A DNA stretch of 64,000 nucleotides from Limnohabitans sp. T6-5 (GTDB lineage Bacteria; Pseudomonadota; Gammaproteobacteria; Burkholderiales; Burkholderiaceae_C): positions 248,001 through 312,000 of the forward strand of contig NZ_NERV01000002.1 of NCBI RefSeq assembly GCF_003063315.1, in the 5' to 3' direction. The notes below the pieces were generated by a model that was not told where the DNA came from, ran no database searches, and was given only the letters and a program-made list of their open reading frames with translations. The position numbers and the translations under genes were made by a program. How positions within the stretch are numbered: position 1 is the first letter of the stretch; the number at the start of each line of letters is the position of its first letter. This document shows, piece by piece, positions 17,873 through 27,617 of this stretch.

Positions 17873-18727
17873 ATGAAACAAAAGCCCATCGCATCTGCCA
17901 TTTTGGTGGCTTGCATTTTGGCCATGCCTGCCGTGCAAGCCCAGGACAAAGGTGCATTCAATTTCCGCTATCGAGTGAGTGACTCTCGCGTCAACATCTT
18001 TGATGATGGCTCCAACACGCGCCTGCAACTCCCCGAAGGCACGCTGATTCCAGCAGTCATCTCCATCAAAACCAATGGTCAAAGCATCATTGATCTTAAG
18101 CGTGATGGCTCATATTTGGTCATTCCCGGTGTCCACCAGACCCTGAAGCTGATTTGGGCAAATGGCCGGGAAATCAACGTGGTTTATGCGGGAGAAAGTA
18201 CCCCAGAGCGAATGGGTGGCGCAGCGGCCTATGGAACCGTTACCCCGATCCAACAGTACGCCTCGGCGCAAAGGCCTGCTGCCGTGAGCCAGCAGCCGGA
18301 TTCAGGGCAACAACGGGCAACGGAAAACGCATGGGCAGCAGCGGGGAGGGTGCCCCAATTTGCCCAGCATGTTGAAACAGTGCAGGCGTCTGCAGTACAG
18401 GCCCCTTTGCCTGGGCAATACGGCACACCAGTCACCACTGCCGCGCCCGTGGTTCCGCCTTTCAAGCTCCAGGCACCAGAAACGGTGCGTACGGCCTTGG
18501 ATAGGTGGTCAAAGTCGGCTGGCTGGGCTTTTGGTCCCGAACATTACACCGTCAGCTTCGATATTCCAGTCCTGGCCAATGACGAAAACTTGGGCACCGA
18601 CTTCAAAACTGCGGTGCGCCTGCTGCTCGACAGCACGGCTTTGACAGATGCCCCCATACAGCCTTGCTTCTACAGCAACAAAGTGCTGCGTGTTGTTCTT
18701 CGCTCTGAGCGTTGCGATCGTCTCTAA
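17873..18727 (+). CDS. PilL-like protein: VirB9 C-terminal domain joined to a TcpQ domain
   Basis: 284 residues. Signal peptide (residues 1-23, ending VQAQ), then a segment closely resembling the VirB9 C-terminal domain: FRYRVSDSRVNIFDDGSNTR, LPEGTLIPAVISI and SYLVIPGVHQTLKLIW. After a Gln/Ala/Pro linker (about 115-200) the last 80 residues match TcpQ/PilL: LDRWSKSAGWAFG, FKTAVRLLLDS and SNKVLRVVL. It lies between the VirB genes and the secretin gene. The TcpQ domain normally supports the pilus secretin; the added VirB9-like domain is unusual and might tie the pilus to the transfer channel. Confidence 0.75.
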   Translation: MKQKPIASAILVACILAMPAVQAQDKGAFNFRYRVSDSRVNIFDDGSNTRLQLPEGTLIPAVISIKTNGQSIIDLKRDGSYLVIPGVHQTLKLIWANGREINVVYAGESTPERMGGAAAYGTVTPIQQYASAQRPAAVSQQPDSGQQRATENAWAAAGRVPQFAQHVETVQASAVQAPLPGQYGTPVTTAAPVVPPFKLQAPETVRTALDRWSKSAGWAFGPEHYTVSFDIPVLANDENLGTDFKTAVRLLLDSTALTDAPIQPCFYSNKVLRVVLRSERCDRL

Positions 18728-18750
18728 ACCACGGAACTACAGGATTCGGT

Positions 18751-20364
18751 ATGAACCACAAACGATTTTCAATTGCCGCATTGGCTGCGTTGACCTTGTT
18801 GAGCGGCTGCAGCGTCAAGCCTCGCGTCGTTGAGCTCACAGATCGAGCTGACCTCGATGCCAAAGGCCACACAGAACGAACCAGACAATCCATTTACGAA
18901 GCCGAACAATCACGCGTTGCCGGCCAAGATGTGAACAAACCATTTTTGACGGGCAAAAGCGTGCCACTGGCCCGCGAAGTCACGTTACCAGCCGCTTTGC
19001 GTGCCAACTTGGCCGTGACCGCACTGTTTTCGAGTGACGGGGTGGATCTGCAAACGGCCATTCGGCAAATCAGCCAGGCTTCAAAGCTTTCGATTTCCAT
19101 CACGCCTGACGCACTCTTGCCTGCATCCATGTTCTCACCGCGCCTCACGGTGATGGCTGGCACCAGTTCAGTCAATCCCCCCATGGCACCCGGCTCCATT
19201 CGCACCGGTTCAGGTCAGATTTTTCTATCCGCAATTGGCGACAAAACACCCATCTACACCGTGCTGGATGAAATCGCACGCCAAGGGGGCGTCAGCTGGC
19301 GAGCTGTCGGCGGTGGCGCTGAGTTTTTCAGGACCGAAACCAAGATTTTCAAGCTCAATGCACTGGCTCATTCGGCTACAACGGCGGTGTCCCTGGGGCG
19401 CAACTCGGTGCCCAACGGCATTTTTGAAGCGGCCTCGAAAACGGGCTTTACGCTCGACAAGCAGGACCAGCTGACCGGCGTCAAAAATACGGTCGAGGCC
19501 ATGCTCACCTCAGGCGGACGCGCTGTGCTTTCACCTGAGTCGCAGACACTGGTGGTGACGGATACACCTGCTTCCCTCGAAAAAATCACGGCATTCGTTG
19601 AGGAAACGAACAAAGCCATGTCGCGCCGAGTGCGGGTCATTCTGGAAACCATTGAAGTCGTGGCCAAGGACAGCTCGGAAGTTGGCCTGGACTGGAGCCT
19701 GGTCTACAAAAACCTCGCAAATACGGCTTCATTGGGCAGTCCAGCAACCCTGACGGGTAGCCAATCTGGATCAGTAGGCTTGAGTGCTCTGACCGGCAAG
19801 CTGGCGAGCAGCACCTTGATCGTCAAGGCGCTTTCCGAAGTCGGCACCGTCGTCAATCGCCGGACATTCCCGTTTGTGACAACGTCAGGTCGCCCTATTA
19901 CTCAAGCACTTCGTAACACCTTCAGCTATGTGGATCAGGTGCAGGCCATACCGGCATCGGGATTGACCACTGTATCTCCGTCTCCGACCGTGAGCCAAAA
20001 AGAGGAAACCGTGGGCACATTCCTCACGTTCGTCCCCGTTGCCAAAGACTCAGGGCAGATTTTCTTGAGCATCAGCTACGACGTGACAACGGCTGATCCG
20101 CTGGTGCCATTTCCTGTCGGCAGCGCAAGCAACGGTGTGACGGTTCAGCAAAAGTCCGTGAATGGCACGGGCGTTGTTCAAGAGTTGCCCATGCGATCAG
20201 GTCAAACAGTGGTGATTGGTGCGATTGACAGTGTTTCGGGGAGTTCGACCGAGCGCCGACTGGCACCGGGCATGCCGATGCTGGCGGGGGGCTCCGATAA
20301 AGCAAGCCTTCAGAAGTCGCACACGGTACTCCTGGTGACGTGTGTCAGTGAGGATGGATTCTGA
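18751..20364 (+). CDS. pilN: PilN-type secretin lipoprotein of the IVb pilus
   Basis: 537-residue outer-membrane secretin. Lipobox LLSGC gives a predicted lipidated Cys near residue 20. N-domains occupy about 90-300; the C-terminal secretin domain includes the LVVTDTP and VGTFLTFVP segments and ends with SHTVLLVTC. Forms the exit pore for the thin pilus. ATG 18751 gives the lipoprotein signal; a longer open frame upstream overlaps the previous gene. Confidence 0.9.
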   Translation: MNHKRFSIAALAALTLLSGCSVKPRVVELTDRADLDAKGHTERTRQSIYEAEQSRVAGQDVNKPFLTGKSVPLAREVTLPAALRANLAVTALFSSDGVDLQTAIRQISQASKLSISITPDALLPASMFSPRLTVMAGTSSVNPPMAPGSIRTGSGQIFLSAIGDKTPIYTVLDEIARQGGVSWRAVGGGAEFFRTETKIFKLNALAHSATTAVSLGRNSVPNGIFEAASKTGFTLDKQDQLTGVKNTVEAMLTSGGRAVLSPESQTLVVTDTPASLEKITAFVEETNKAMSRRVRVILETIEVVAKDSSEVGLDWSLVYKNLANTASLGSPATLTGSQSGSVGLSALTGKLASSTLIVKALSEVGTVVNRRTFPFVTTSGRPITQALRNTFSYVDQVQAIPASGLTTVSPSPTVSQKEETVGTFLTFVPVAKDSGQIFLSISYDVTTADPLVPFPVGSASNGVTVQQKSVNGTGVVQELPMRSGQTVVIGAIDSVSGSSTERRLAPGMPMLAGGSDKASLQKSHTVLLVTCVSEDGF

Positions 20365-20374
20365 AAGGGTAGCC

Positions 20375-21796
20375 ATGTTTTGGAAAAAACGCAGGAAGCT
20401 GATGCCGCCCCAACGTGCGGCCGCCACAGAGTCCACCAATCGAGTATTCAGCGCATTTCGTCCGCGAAAGCCCAAGAGTGCGCAAGGAGTGGCACCTGAC
20501 CTGACCCTGCTGGAAGGCAGCTCGGGCAATAAAACGTTGGTGCTGGGGCTTTCATGGAAAGCGGTGGTCACAGCAGGCACTCAAAGCAAAACCAGCAGAA
20601 ACGCCGCCCTCAAAGTGCGAGCGACACACATGGTGGTCGCACCTGCGATTTTGGGACTGGGGCGCTTGACCCTCAAAAGGGCTGACAACCTGGTCAGCGC
20701 TGCAATGCTGGCAGCACAACATGCCCGTGATGGCTTGTTTGCTTTGCGGCTACCAGATGAGCGTGTTTGGCTGTGCACGGTTCAGAACGGCAAACCCTCA
20801 GGGGCCGAGCTGATCATGGATTCGATTGCCGATGCCATCGAGCGCCTGCGTCAAATCAAGGACGGCGGGGTAACCCTGCCTGTCCATTCGGATCTGCAGC
20901 ATGTGCCCGGTGGCTCCGAATTGCTCGCATTTGCCGACCTGATGCTCATGCCTCCAGGATCATGGGCGCGGGTTCAACAGGTGGGCGCACAAAGCCTATT
21001 CAAACGCATCCCAGTGCCCGTTCAGATCGCCTTAGGGTTGTTGGTCGTTGGATTGCTCAGCTATGAGGTTTATCTGCAGCAGCAGCAAGATGACAAGGTC
21101 TCTCAATCCCAGGCTAAAAAGTTGCGTCAAAAAGAAGAGGGGCAGCAGCTTTGGGCTGCGGTGATTGCCAAGGAACTGGGTAAACGAGCACATCACCTGG
21201 ATATTCAAAAGCTGTTTGACAGTTTTCTGCCTTTGCCCGTGCAGCTTCAAGGCTGGGCATTACAAAACGCACAGTGCACTTCAAGTTTTGCAAATGAGAC
21301 CAAATTATGGTCTTGCGAGGCGAGTTATTCAGCACCTGAGCCCACGACTGGAAAGTCCTTCGCTCCGAATTCCAAGGTCAACGTGCCTACAGGATTTGAA
21401 GTGGAGTATCTGCCCGCCAAGGCGCTGAAATTGACCTGGCAAGTTAAACATGCGGCTATGCCAATTGCACAGGATGCACTGGAGACGGTTAACCATCATC
21501 TCGTGCAAACCGCCTCCATCGTGCAAAGCAATCTCGGCAGTCTGATGTCTACCTCCGACATCAAGTTTGCATCCATCCAGGTGCAGCCTCCTAAATTCGA
21601 AGATGGGCGTGTCATTGACATGCCTGTCAACGCAGTTTTGCTCCAGCAAGCGAATATTTCTCTGCGTGCACGCTTCCAAGTCTTCAAGGAGTTTGTGGCA
21701 TTACCAGTGGACTGGCAAACCGCACGCCTGACCATGAACCCCGGAGATCGCCCAGAGATCGTTCTGGACATGACAGGAGCCGTATATGCAAAGTAA
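20375..21796 (+). CDS. pilO: PilO-type pilus accessory protein
   Basis: 473 residues with a single transmembrane helix (VQIALGLLVVGLLSYEVYL, about 220-240) dividing a cytoplasmic from a periplasmic part, as in R64 PilO. Located between pilN and pilP. ATG 20375 follows GAAAGGG, better than two earlier in-frame starts that overlap pilN. Length is in the family range. Confidence 0.8.
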   Translation: MFWKKRRKLMPPQRAAATESTNRVFSAFRPRKPKSAQGVAPDLTLLEGSSGNKTLVLGLSWKAVVTAGTQSKTSRNAALKVRATHMVVAPAILGLGRLTLKRADNLVSAAMLAAQHARDGLFALRLPDERVWLCTVQNGKPSGAELIMDSIADAIERLRQIKDGGVTLPVHSDLQHVPGGSELLAFADLMLMPPGSWARVQQVGAQSLFKRIPVPVQIALGLLVVGLLSYEVYLQQQQDDKVSQSQAKKLRQKEEGQQLWAAVIAKELGKRAHHLDIQKLFDSFLPLPVQLQGWALQNAQCTSSFANETKLWSCEASYSAPEPTTGKSFAPNSKVNVPTGFEVEYLPAKALKLTWQVKHAAMPIAQDALETVNHHLVQTASIVQSNLGSLMSTSDIKFASIQVQPPKFEDGRVIDMPVNAVLLQQANISLRARFQVFKEFVALPVDWQTARLTMNPGDRPEIVLDMTGAVYAK

Positions 21797-22280
21797 GTCT
21801 ATCTGGTGTGTGGCCTTGATGTTCGTGATGGCGCTCAGCGCTCATGGTCAGCAGTCACAGACAGTGACGATTCGGGATGTTTTATCCCAACCCGTGCAAA
21901 ACAAGCAGGTGTCTCAGCCTCGGGAACAAGATAGGGTGACGGCGAGCATCACCCTTGATGCGATTTACGGTCAGTCCTCCGATCTGCGAGTGGACATGCA
22001 TCTGAACGACAAGGTTTTCCGTGCGCTTTCACTGGGGGCGATTCTCAAATCAGAGACCGCTAGTTGCAAAGTGATTGCGCTGGACATGCATTCGCGTTGC
22101 GTCATCTTGGGGCAAGAAAAGAAGGCAGGGGACATTTGCCCGAAAACCGCTTGCTGGACCGGTAAAGCCTATCAGCCGAGCCTTTCGGCTTCCACCACCA
22201 AAGCGCCCTTGCTGCCGTTGCCTTATCCGCCCACGCCTGTACCTGGCGCCCTGGCCACGTCCACACAAGGAGTACGTTGA
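21786..22280 (+). CDS. pilP: PilP-type pilus protein
   Basis: 164-residue exported protein: signal peptide to about AHGQ (residue 22), a small domain with ALDMHSRCVIL and a Pro-rich C-terminus (LPLPYPPTPVP). Overlaps pilO by 11 bp and meets pilQ at ATGA/TGATG. Identification rests on order, size and signal peptide more than on strong motifs. Confidence 0.75.
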   Translation: MQSKSIWCVALMFVMALSAHGQQSQTVTIRDVLSQPVQNKQVSQPREQDRVTASITLDAIYGQSSDLRVDMHLNDKVFRALSLGAILKSETASCKVIALDMHSRCVILGQEKKAGDICPKTACWTGKAYQPSLSASTTKAPLLPLPYPPTPVPGALATSTQGVR

Positions 22281-24199
22281 TGCTCTCGATGTTTCGCGCC
22301 CCCAAGGCTCCTCAGCCTAACCAATCGGTTTTGCGCTTACCCGCATCCACCATCAGTGCCGCACAGTCTTCGGATGCCTCGTCCACGAAGCATGACGCTT
22401 TTGAAGCAGCAGCTCCGGCGGATTTTGCGGGTCTGGTTTTTGACCCTCAACCCATCACTAGCATCGAGGGCCTGACCCGCGTGGGATTTGAGGCATGCCT
22501 CAATCGCGAGCTGGATCTGGCACCGAGCCTGGCTGCCTCTATTGCTGTACTGAGCACTGACGCTACCAAGACGCGGGCAACACTGCTGGTGTCCAGGACG
22601 GCATCTGCCGATGTCGTGCGCTCTGTGCTTGAACGACTGGAGCACAGAGGCATCACACCTAATGAAACTGGTGTGCAGGCATGGTGGTGTTCAGTGACTG
22701 TACTCACCGCCGTTGTGGCCGATGACGTGTCTGCCCAGCAAACGCGGATGGTCCGTGCCCGTATGGGCGACAGTGCGCAATCGGCGTTGTGGCAATCGTT
22801 CATGGACATTGTGGAGTGGGCTCACTCCCAGGGGGCCAACGACATTGATTTCAAAATCTGCCACGCAGCGCACGAAAGTCAGGTTTTTTTCAAGATCAAT
22901 GGCCGCTACATCACCATGCCCAGGTGGAGCCTGCCGACCGAGACGCTCATGTCCATGCTGGGGATTGCCTGGCAGCACAGCAAAGGCGGTGCTGGCAGCA
23001 AGTTCGAGCCCCGCCAAGAGCAGCAATGCAACGTTGATGTCACGCTGAGCACGCAATCGAGATTGCGCCTTCGCTGGGCCTCCATGGCCACCGACAAGGG
23101 TTGTACGGTGACGTTTAGGCTGCAGCCGCTTGGCAGCAGCCGTATCGTCCAAACGCTCGAAGAGGCAGGGTATTTGTCGGAACAAGTCGAAATTTTTCGA
23201 CGGGTGGTGATGGGCAAAGGCGGTTTGACGACGCTGGCCGGCACGGTAGGCTCGGGCAAAACCGTCACCTTGGCGATCTTGATGGGCTTGCTGCCCCCCA
23301 ACACCAAGATTGTTTCGTTTGAAGACCCAGTCGAAATTGAAAACGACAACCTGCACCAAAAGACCATTTCACGCGACCTGGTCGGTGACGATGACAGAGA
23401 TTTTCAAGCGGGCGTGCGCGCATTATTTCGCTCGGCACTGGACATGTTCATGCTCGGAGAGGTGCGAGATGTGACCACCGGCAAGGTGGTTCGCGCCGTT
23501 CTTGAAAGCGGACACAGCTGCTACACCACAACACATGCGGGCAGTGCCCTGGGCATCATCTCCAAGTTCGCATCGCCTCAGGTCGGCATTCCACTGGATG
23601 TGCTGGGTGACCCCGGGATGCTGAAGCTCAACGTCTACCAAGCCTTGTTGCTGCGCAATTGCGAATGTGCTTTGACGCCTCAAGAGCTGGCCGATGATTT
23701 GCAAGGTGATGCCCTGACAAAGCACCAGCGCATGTTCGATGACATTGAAGGCCTCTATGGACTGGGGCAGGGGGTTTTTAGGGTGCGCAATCCACAAGGC
23801 TGCCCTAAATGCCGTCGCCACGGACTGGAGGCCCTGACTGGCTACTTGGGACGCACCGTGGTGGCCGAGATGATCGAGCCCGACGAAACCATGTGCGAGT
23901 TGATTTTGGCGGGTAAAAAAGTTGACCTGCAGCGGTACTGGAGAGGGTTATCAGATGGGGACCTGACTTCATCCAATCTGGTCGGCAAATCTGCCATGGA
24001 AATTGCCTTGCTCAAAGCCACAAAGGGCCTCATTGATCCCTACGAGATCGAACACCACTTTGAACCGTTTTCGACCCTGAAAGCCAAAGCTGCGTCAGAA
24101 AAAATGCTGTCAGCACGTCGACATGCTTCACGAGCCAACATCTTTGGATCAACCCCTTCATTTGTCTCCAAAAAATCCACTGAAGGCGGGGTCGCATGA
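22280..24199 (+). CDS. pilQ: PilQ-type pilus assembly ATPase (PulE/GspE superfamily)
   Basis: 639 residues. P-loop GTVGSGKT near 322, Asp box FEDPVEIEND, Walker B MLGEVRDVTTG and TTTHAGSALG follow. A C-terminal segment, NCECALTPQE...GCPKCRRHG, holds Cys pairs like the zinc motif of GspE/PilB. Drives pilus extension. Preceded by AAGGAG; the next gene overlaps its stop. Confidence 0.92.
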   Translation: MLSMFRAPKAPQPNQSVLRLPASTISAAQSSDASSTKHDAFEAAAPADFAGLVFDPQPITSIEGLTRVGFEACLNRELDLAPSLAASIAVLSTDATKTRATLLVSRTASADVVRSVLERLEHRGITPNETGVQAWWCSVTVLTAVVADDVSAQQTRMVRARMGDSAQSALWQSFMDIVEWAHSQGANDIDFKICHAAHESQVFFKINGRYITMPRWSLPTETLMSMLGIAWQHSKGGAGSKFEPRQEQQCNVDVTLSTQSRLRLRWASMATDKGCTVTFRLQPLGSSRIVQTLEEAGYLSEQVEIFRRVVMGKGGLTTLAGTVGSGKTVTLAILMGLLPPNTKIVSFEDPVEIENDNLHQKTISRDLVGDDDRDFQAGVRALFRSALDMFMLGEVRDVTTGKVVRAVLESGHSCYTTTHAGSALGIISKFASPQVGIPLDVLGDPGMLKLNVYQALLLRNCECALTPQELADDLQGDALTKHQRMFDDIEGLYGLGQGVFRVRNPQGCPKCRRHGLEALTGYLGRTVVAEMIEPDETMCELILAGKKVDLQRYWRGLSDGDLTSSNLVGKSAMEIALLKATKGLIDPYEIEHHFEPFSTLKAKAASEKMLSARRHASRANIFGSTPSFVSKKSTEGGVA

Positions 24200-25293
24200 A
24201 CTCACTGAACACAAAGCTGGCCATGCTCTCCTTTGCACGTCAGTTGCCCGACTATTACGAAGACCTGGGATCACTGCTTGAGACTGCCAAAAATATTCGG
24301 CAGCTTGAAATTTTTCAGTCTGACGCTGCCAGGTACGAAGGCACGCCTCGGGGGCAGTTGTCGCAAATTTGGGCCGAACGGTACGAAGAACTTGGTGCTG
24401 ATCTGGCCGCCACATGGGAGGGGTTTTTGCCGGACGATGATGTGGCCATCATCCGAGTTCAGCAAGATCTTGGCAGCGATGCCATTTGCGGCGCACTCAA
24501 AGACCTGGCCAAGACCGCCAAGATCAAGCGGCAATTGCAGTCAGCAGCACAGACATCTGTTGGGGTCGGCTTGCTGGCCATGGCCATTGCAGTCATTGCT
24601 GTGGCCTTCATGCCATCCTGGGGCGTAGGCGTGTTGATGCAAGCATTTGAGGTGCCTACATCCGACTGGGGACCCGTAGGCCGTCGCCTTGCCGCCTGGG
24701 CAGATTTTGTCAAGTTGTACGGCCCCTACATCGGTGTGATTTTCGCCCTTGCTCTGGCTTGGGTCGTCTGGTCACTGGATGGATGGGTAGGACCAGGCCG
24801 GGACTGGGCAGACAGAAAAATTTTGCTGTACCGCGTCTATCACGAGATGTTTGGCATCCGAGCGGCCCTGACCATGGCGACCCTCACGCGCAAAAACGCA
24901 TCTGCAATGCTGACCTTGCGCTCGGCCATCGAAGTGCTTGCCAGCAGCACGACCTCTACCTGGAAAAGCTGGCAATTGCAGCGGGTCATTGACCACATTG
25001 ATGCGACCGGTGCGGCTTCCGCAGAAGTGTTTGGCACTGGCATTTTCACGCAACCGATGTACTGGCGTTTGATGGATGTAACTCGGGCAAAGCCCCTGGC
25101 TGAGGCATTCGGCGTGATCGCTCAGAGCATTCAAGACTTGTGGCTGCCAAAGCTTGTGCGCCAGATGATCGTCTGGCGATGGATTTTGCTGCTCTCAGCA
25201 CTCGCAGTAGTCGTTGTGCTTGTTGCAGCTTTTCAATCTACGGTCGGAGAAATGAAGACCGTGATGATGAATGCGATGACCTCGCATCAGTGA
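24196..25293 (+). CDS. pilR: PilR-type inner-membrane platform protein (GspF family)
   Basis: 365 residues with hydrophobic helices near 118-140, 175-200 and 330-350, the three-helix plan of PilC/GspF platforms. It would convert ATPase movement into pilin addition. Overlaps pilQ by 4 bp and is followed by the pilin gene. Confidence 0.85.
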   Translation: MNSLNTKLAMLSFARQLPDYYEDLGSLLETAKNIRQLEIFQSDAARYEGTPRGQLSQIWAERYEELGADLAATWEGFLPDDDVAIIRVQQDLGSDAICGALKDLAKTAKIKRQLQSAAQTSVGVGLLAMAIAVIAVAFMPSWGVGVLMQAFEVPTSDWGPVGRRLAAWADFVKLYGPYIGVIFALALAWVVWSLDGWVGPGRDWADRKILLYRVYHEMFGIRAALTMATLTRKNASAMLTLRSAIEVLASSTTSTWKSWQLQRVIDHIDATGAASAEVFGTGIFTQPMYWRLMDVTRAKPLAEAFGVIAQSIQDLWLPKLVRQMIVWRWILLLSALAVVVVLVAAFQSTVGEMKTVMMNAMTSHQ

Positions 25294-25329
25294 TTTAACA
25301 ATTTCTTAACCCCTTCAAAGGAGATCCTC

Positions 25330-25947
25330 ATGGAAAACGCCAGCATCAACCCCGTCATTAACCCTACTCATTGCATGACGAAAAAAAATCGCAACTTGGT
25401 TCAACGCGGATTCACCTTGCTTGAGCTGACAATTGTGCTCATCTTGATCGCGGTTCTTGCCTATCTGTCAATGCCCAAAATCCGGGCCTACATGATCGAG
25501 GGCCGAGTTGAATCGCATGCCAAGGCGCTTGCTGAGGCAGTGATGCGCATCCGGGCCAATACCGAAGGTGCAGGCCCAACGCCTTACAGCAGCGTCACTA
25601 CAGCCACACTGGCCAACACGCTGCGCGATCGTTCGACGGCCATGACAGTGACCGGTGCTGGTGCCGCCGCTGCTGTTTCCCATTCGCTGGGCGCAACCGG
25701 CTCCCTGGTAACCGTGGCCACGGCACAGATCACAACGGGCGGCGATTCCTTTACCGTGACGTTCCCCACGGTGCACAACGGTGCGTGCCCAAGTTTCAGC
25801 ACACAGATCCAAAACACGGCAGAAATCATCTCGATCAACGGAACCGTGGTCAAGTCCATCCCAGCTGGCACTGCGTACAACGGCCAGGCTGCGCAAGACG
25901 CATGCACAGGCGGCGACACAAACGCCTTTGTCTTCACGTTCCGCTGA
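25330..25947 (+). CDS. pilS: PilS-type major prepilin (type IVb)
   Basis: 205-residue prepilin. Cleavage expected at RG|FTLLELTIVLILIAVLAYL, after a long leader of about 27 residues, typical of IVb pilins, with Glu at mature position 5. Two C-terminal Cys (ACPSF, DACTGG) probably form the D-loop disulphide. AAGGAG precedes the ATG. No PilU-type prepilin peptidase is visible in the window, so the host enzyme or one encoded outside is needed. Confidence 0.92.
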   Translation: MENASINPVINPTHCMTKKNRNLVQRGFTLLELTIVLILIAVLAYLSMPKIRAYMIEGRVESHAKALAEAVMRIRANTEGAGPTPYSSVTTATLANTLRDRSTAMTVTGAGAAAAVSHSLGATGSLVTVATAQITTGGDSFTVTFPTVHNGACPSFSTQIQNTAEIISINGTVVKSIPAGTAYNGQAAQDACTGGDTNAFVFTFR

Positions 25948-25976
25948 GTGTTGCTGACATGCACAAGGAGTTGAGT

Positions 25977-27578
25977 ATGCCCCCCCATCAGCCCCGTCCA
26001 ACAGGGCGCAGTACTGGTCATGCCGCTCGTCGGCAAAAGGGCTTTGCCCTGCTTGAGCTGACTATCGCCATACTCATCTCCGGTGTGTTGGCCCTTTGGG
26101 CCAGCACAAAGCTGCAGCAGATCTCAGACGACGCCACGGCTCAGGCAACAGGCATTCACCTGGACACACTCGCATCAGCTGGCCAGAAATACATCCTGGT
26201 CAACTACATGGCTCTTGCCGCAGCAACTGATGTGCCTGCAATTGTCAATGACTTGGCCCCCACGCGGGACGAATTGATTGCTACAGGCCGTTTGGCTTCC
26301 GGTTTTCCCGCCTGGACCCCATCCAATCAGCGTGCCCAGGTCTACGTGACCAAGTCAGGCTGCCCAGGGGCAAACTGCGTCATCACGGCCAACGCATGCC
26401 TGATGGCTGCATACCAAGTTCGGGGGAAATACCGTGACGATGAAACCACCAATGTGATGATGGCCATGTCTGGCCGAGGTGCACGGTCTCATTCGGACAA
26501 TCCAGCCCTGGTCAGGGGCGCAAACATGAGCATCGCCAACCCCTTGGGGGCGGTGACCGGCATCGTGTGCGGTCAATCGAATGTGGATGCAGGGCTTTAC
26601 GACACGTTCGTCAAGATGAACGACAACCGGGACCCGAATTTTCAGGGGGGGCTCACGGTCAGCGGCACAAATGCCACCGGGGAAGCGATGCGGGTAAACG
26701 GTGACCTGGCTGTGGTGGACCCGGCCACAGGTCAGGTATGCGTGCAGATCCTCAAGTCTGGAGTGATCAACATCAATTGCCTGGGGCAGCTCAATGCCAC
26801 GACAGGCACTTTTACCGGGCCACAAGGCATGGTCAAAGTGGGTGCCACGGGGACCAACTACACCGTTGATACAGCCGGAAAAATTCGTGGTGATGCCGGA
26901 TTTTGGACTGCGATGGGCAGCGTGTTTGGAGACAACACGCTGGGCGTTCGGGCCGCAGGGACGGTTTTCACCATTCAAACCAGCTCCGGGGTCGATGGCC
27001 TTGCAGTTCATGACAGCGGCCGCACTGGATCACGCAACTCCATGGCCACGCCGGTTCTGGGCCTGACTGACCCTGTTGTTCCTGGCCAGGCCTGTTCTAG
27101 CGCGGCTGCTCAAGTGGGCGCCACCCAGGTGACAACGGCGGCTACAACCGTGCTTCGCTCAATTTCAGGCGGTGGACTTGCAATCTGTGACCAGACCTCC
27201 GGCCAATGGGTGGCGATCTCTCGATCTGCATCCAGTGGCGGCGCATGCACAACCAATGGCACCTCCGCCATTTCAAGTGTTGGCGTGATGCTCATCTGCA
27301 CGAATGGTCAGTGGGCCTCCCTCATGGACCGATTTGGCTACATGGTGGCGGCAGAGACCTGGCGGGCAGTCGATGGCTCTGTGATCCCCAAACCAAGCTG
27401 TGGAGCCGGGTCAACAGGTACACGCTTGATAGCGACCCCCGGCAATGAGCAGCAAAACATTCAATTCGTCAACCGATTCATCACTGACAACGGGACCAGC
27501 TGGACATTGCGCATCACGAACGGCAATGGCGGAACTATTGCAGGCGACGTGATCGTGATGTCTTATTGCACGTACTGA
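25977..27578 (+). CDS. pilV: PilV-type minor pilin with a fixed C-terminus
   Basis: 533 residues. Prepilin signal KG|FALLELTIAILISGVLAL, then the PilV N-terminal domain (STKLQQISDDATAQATG...YILVNY) and a long body with Gly/Thr-rich repeats. The C-terminal 120 residues contain GLAICDQTSGQWVAIS and end VIVMSYCTY. In IncI1 plasmids the PilV C-terminus is switched by the shufflon; here the gene ends 262 bp before the first crossover site and has no site in it, so its C-terminus is constant. ATG 25977 follows AAGGAG. Confidence 0.88.
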   Translation: MPPHQPRPTGRSTGHAARRQKGFALLELTIAILISGVLALWASTKLQQISDDATAQATGIHLDTLASAGQKYILVNYMALAAATDVPAIVNDLAPTRDELIATGRLASGFPAWTPSNQRAQVYVTKSGCPGANCVITANACLMAAYQVRGKYRDDETTNVMMAMSGRGARSHSDNPALVRGANMSIANPLGAVTGIVCGQSNVDAGLYDTFVKMNDNRDPNFQGGLTVSGTNATGEAMRVNGDLAVVDPATGQVCVQILKSGVININCLGQLNATTGTFTGPQGMVKVGATGTNYTVDTAGKIRGDAGFWTAMGSVFGDNTLGVRAAGTVFTIQTSSGVDGLAVHDSGRTGSRNSMATPVLGLTDPVVPGQACSSAAAQVGATQVTTAATTVLRSISGGGLAICDQTSGQWVAISRSASSGGACTTNGTSAISSVGVMLICTNGQWASLMDRFGYMVAAETWRAVDGSVIPKPSCGAGSTGTRLIATPGNEQQNIQFVNRFITDNGTSWTLRITNGNGGTIAGDVIVMSYCTY

Positions 27579-27617
27579 TTTTTTAACCAGAAGTTTTTTA
27601 CCACCAAGGAGAACGCT

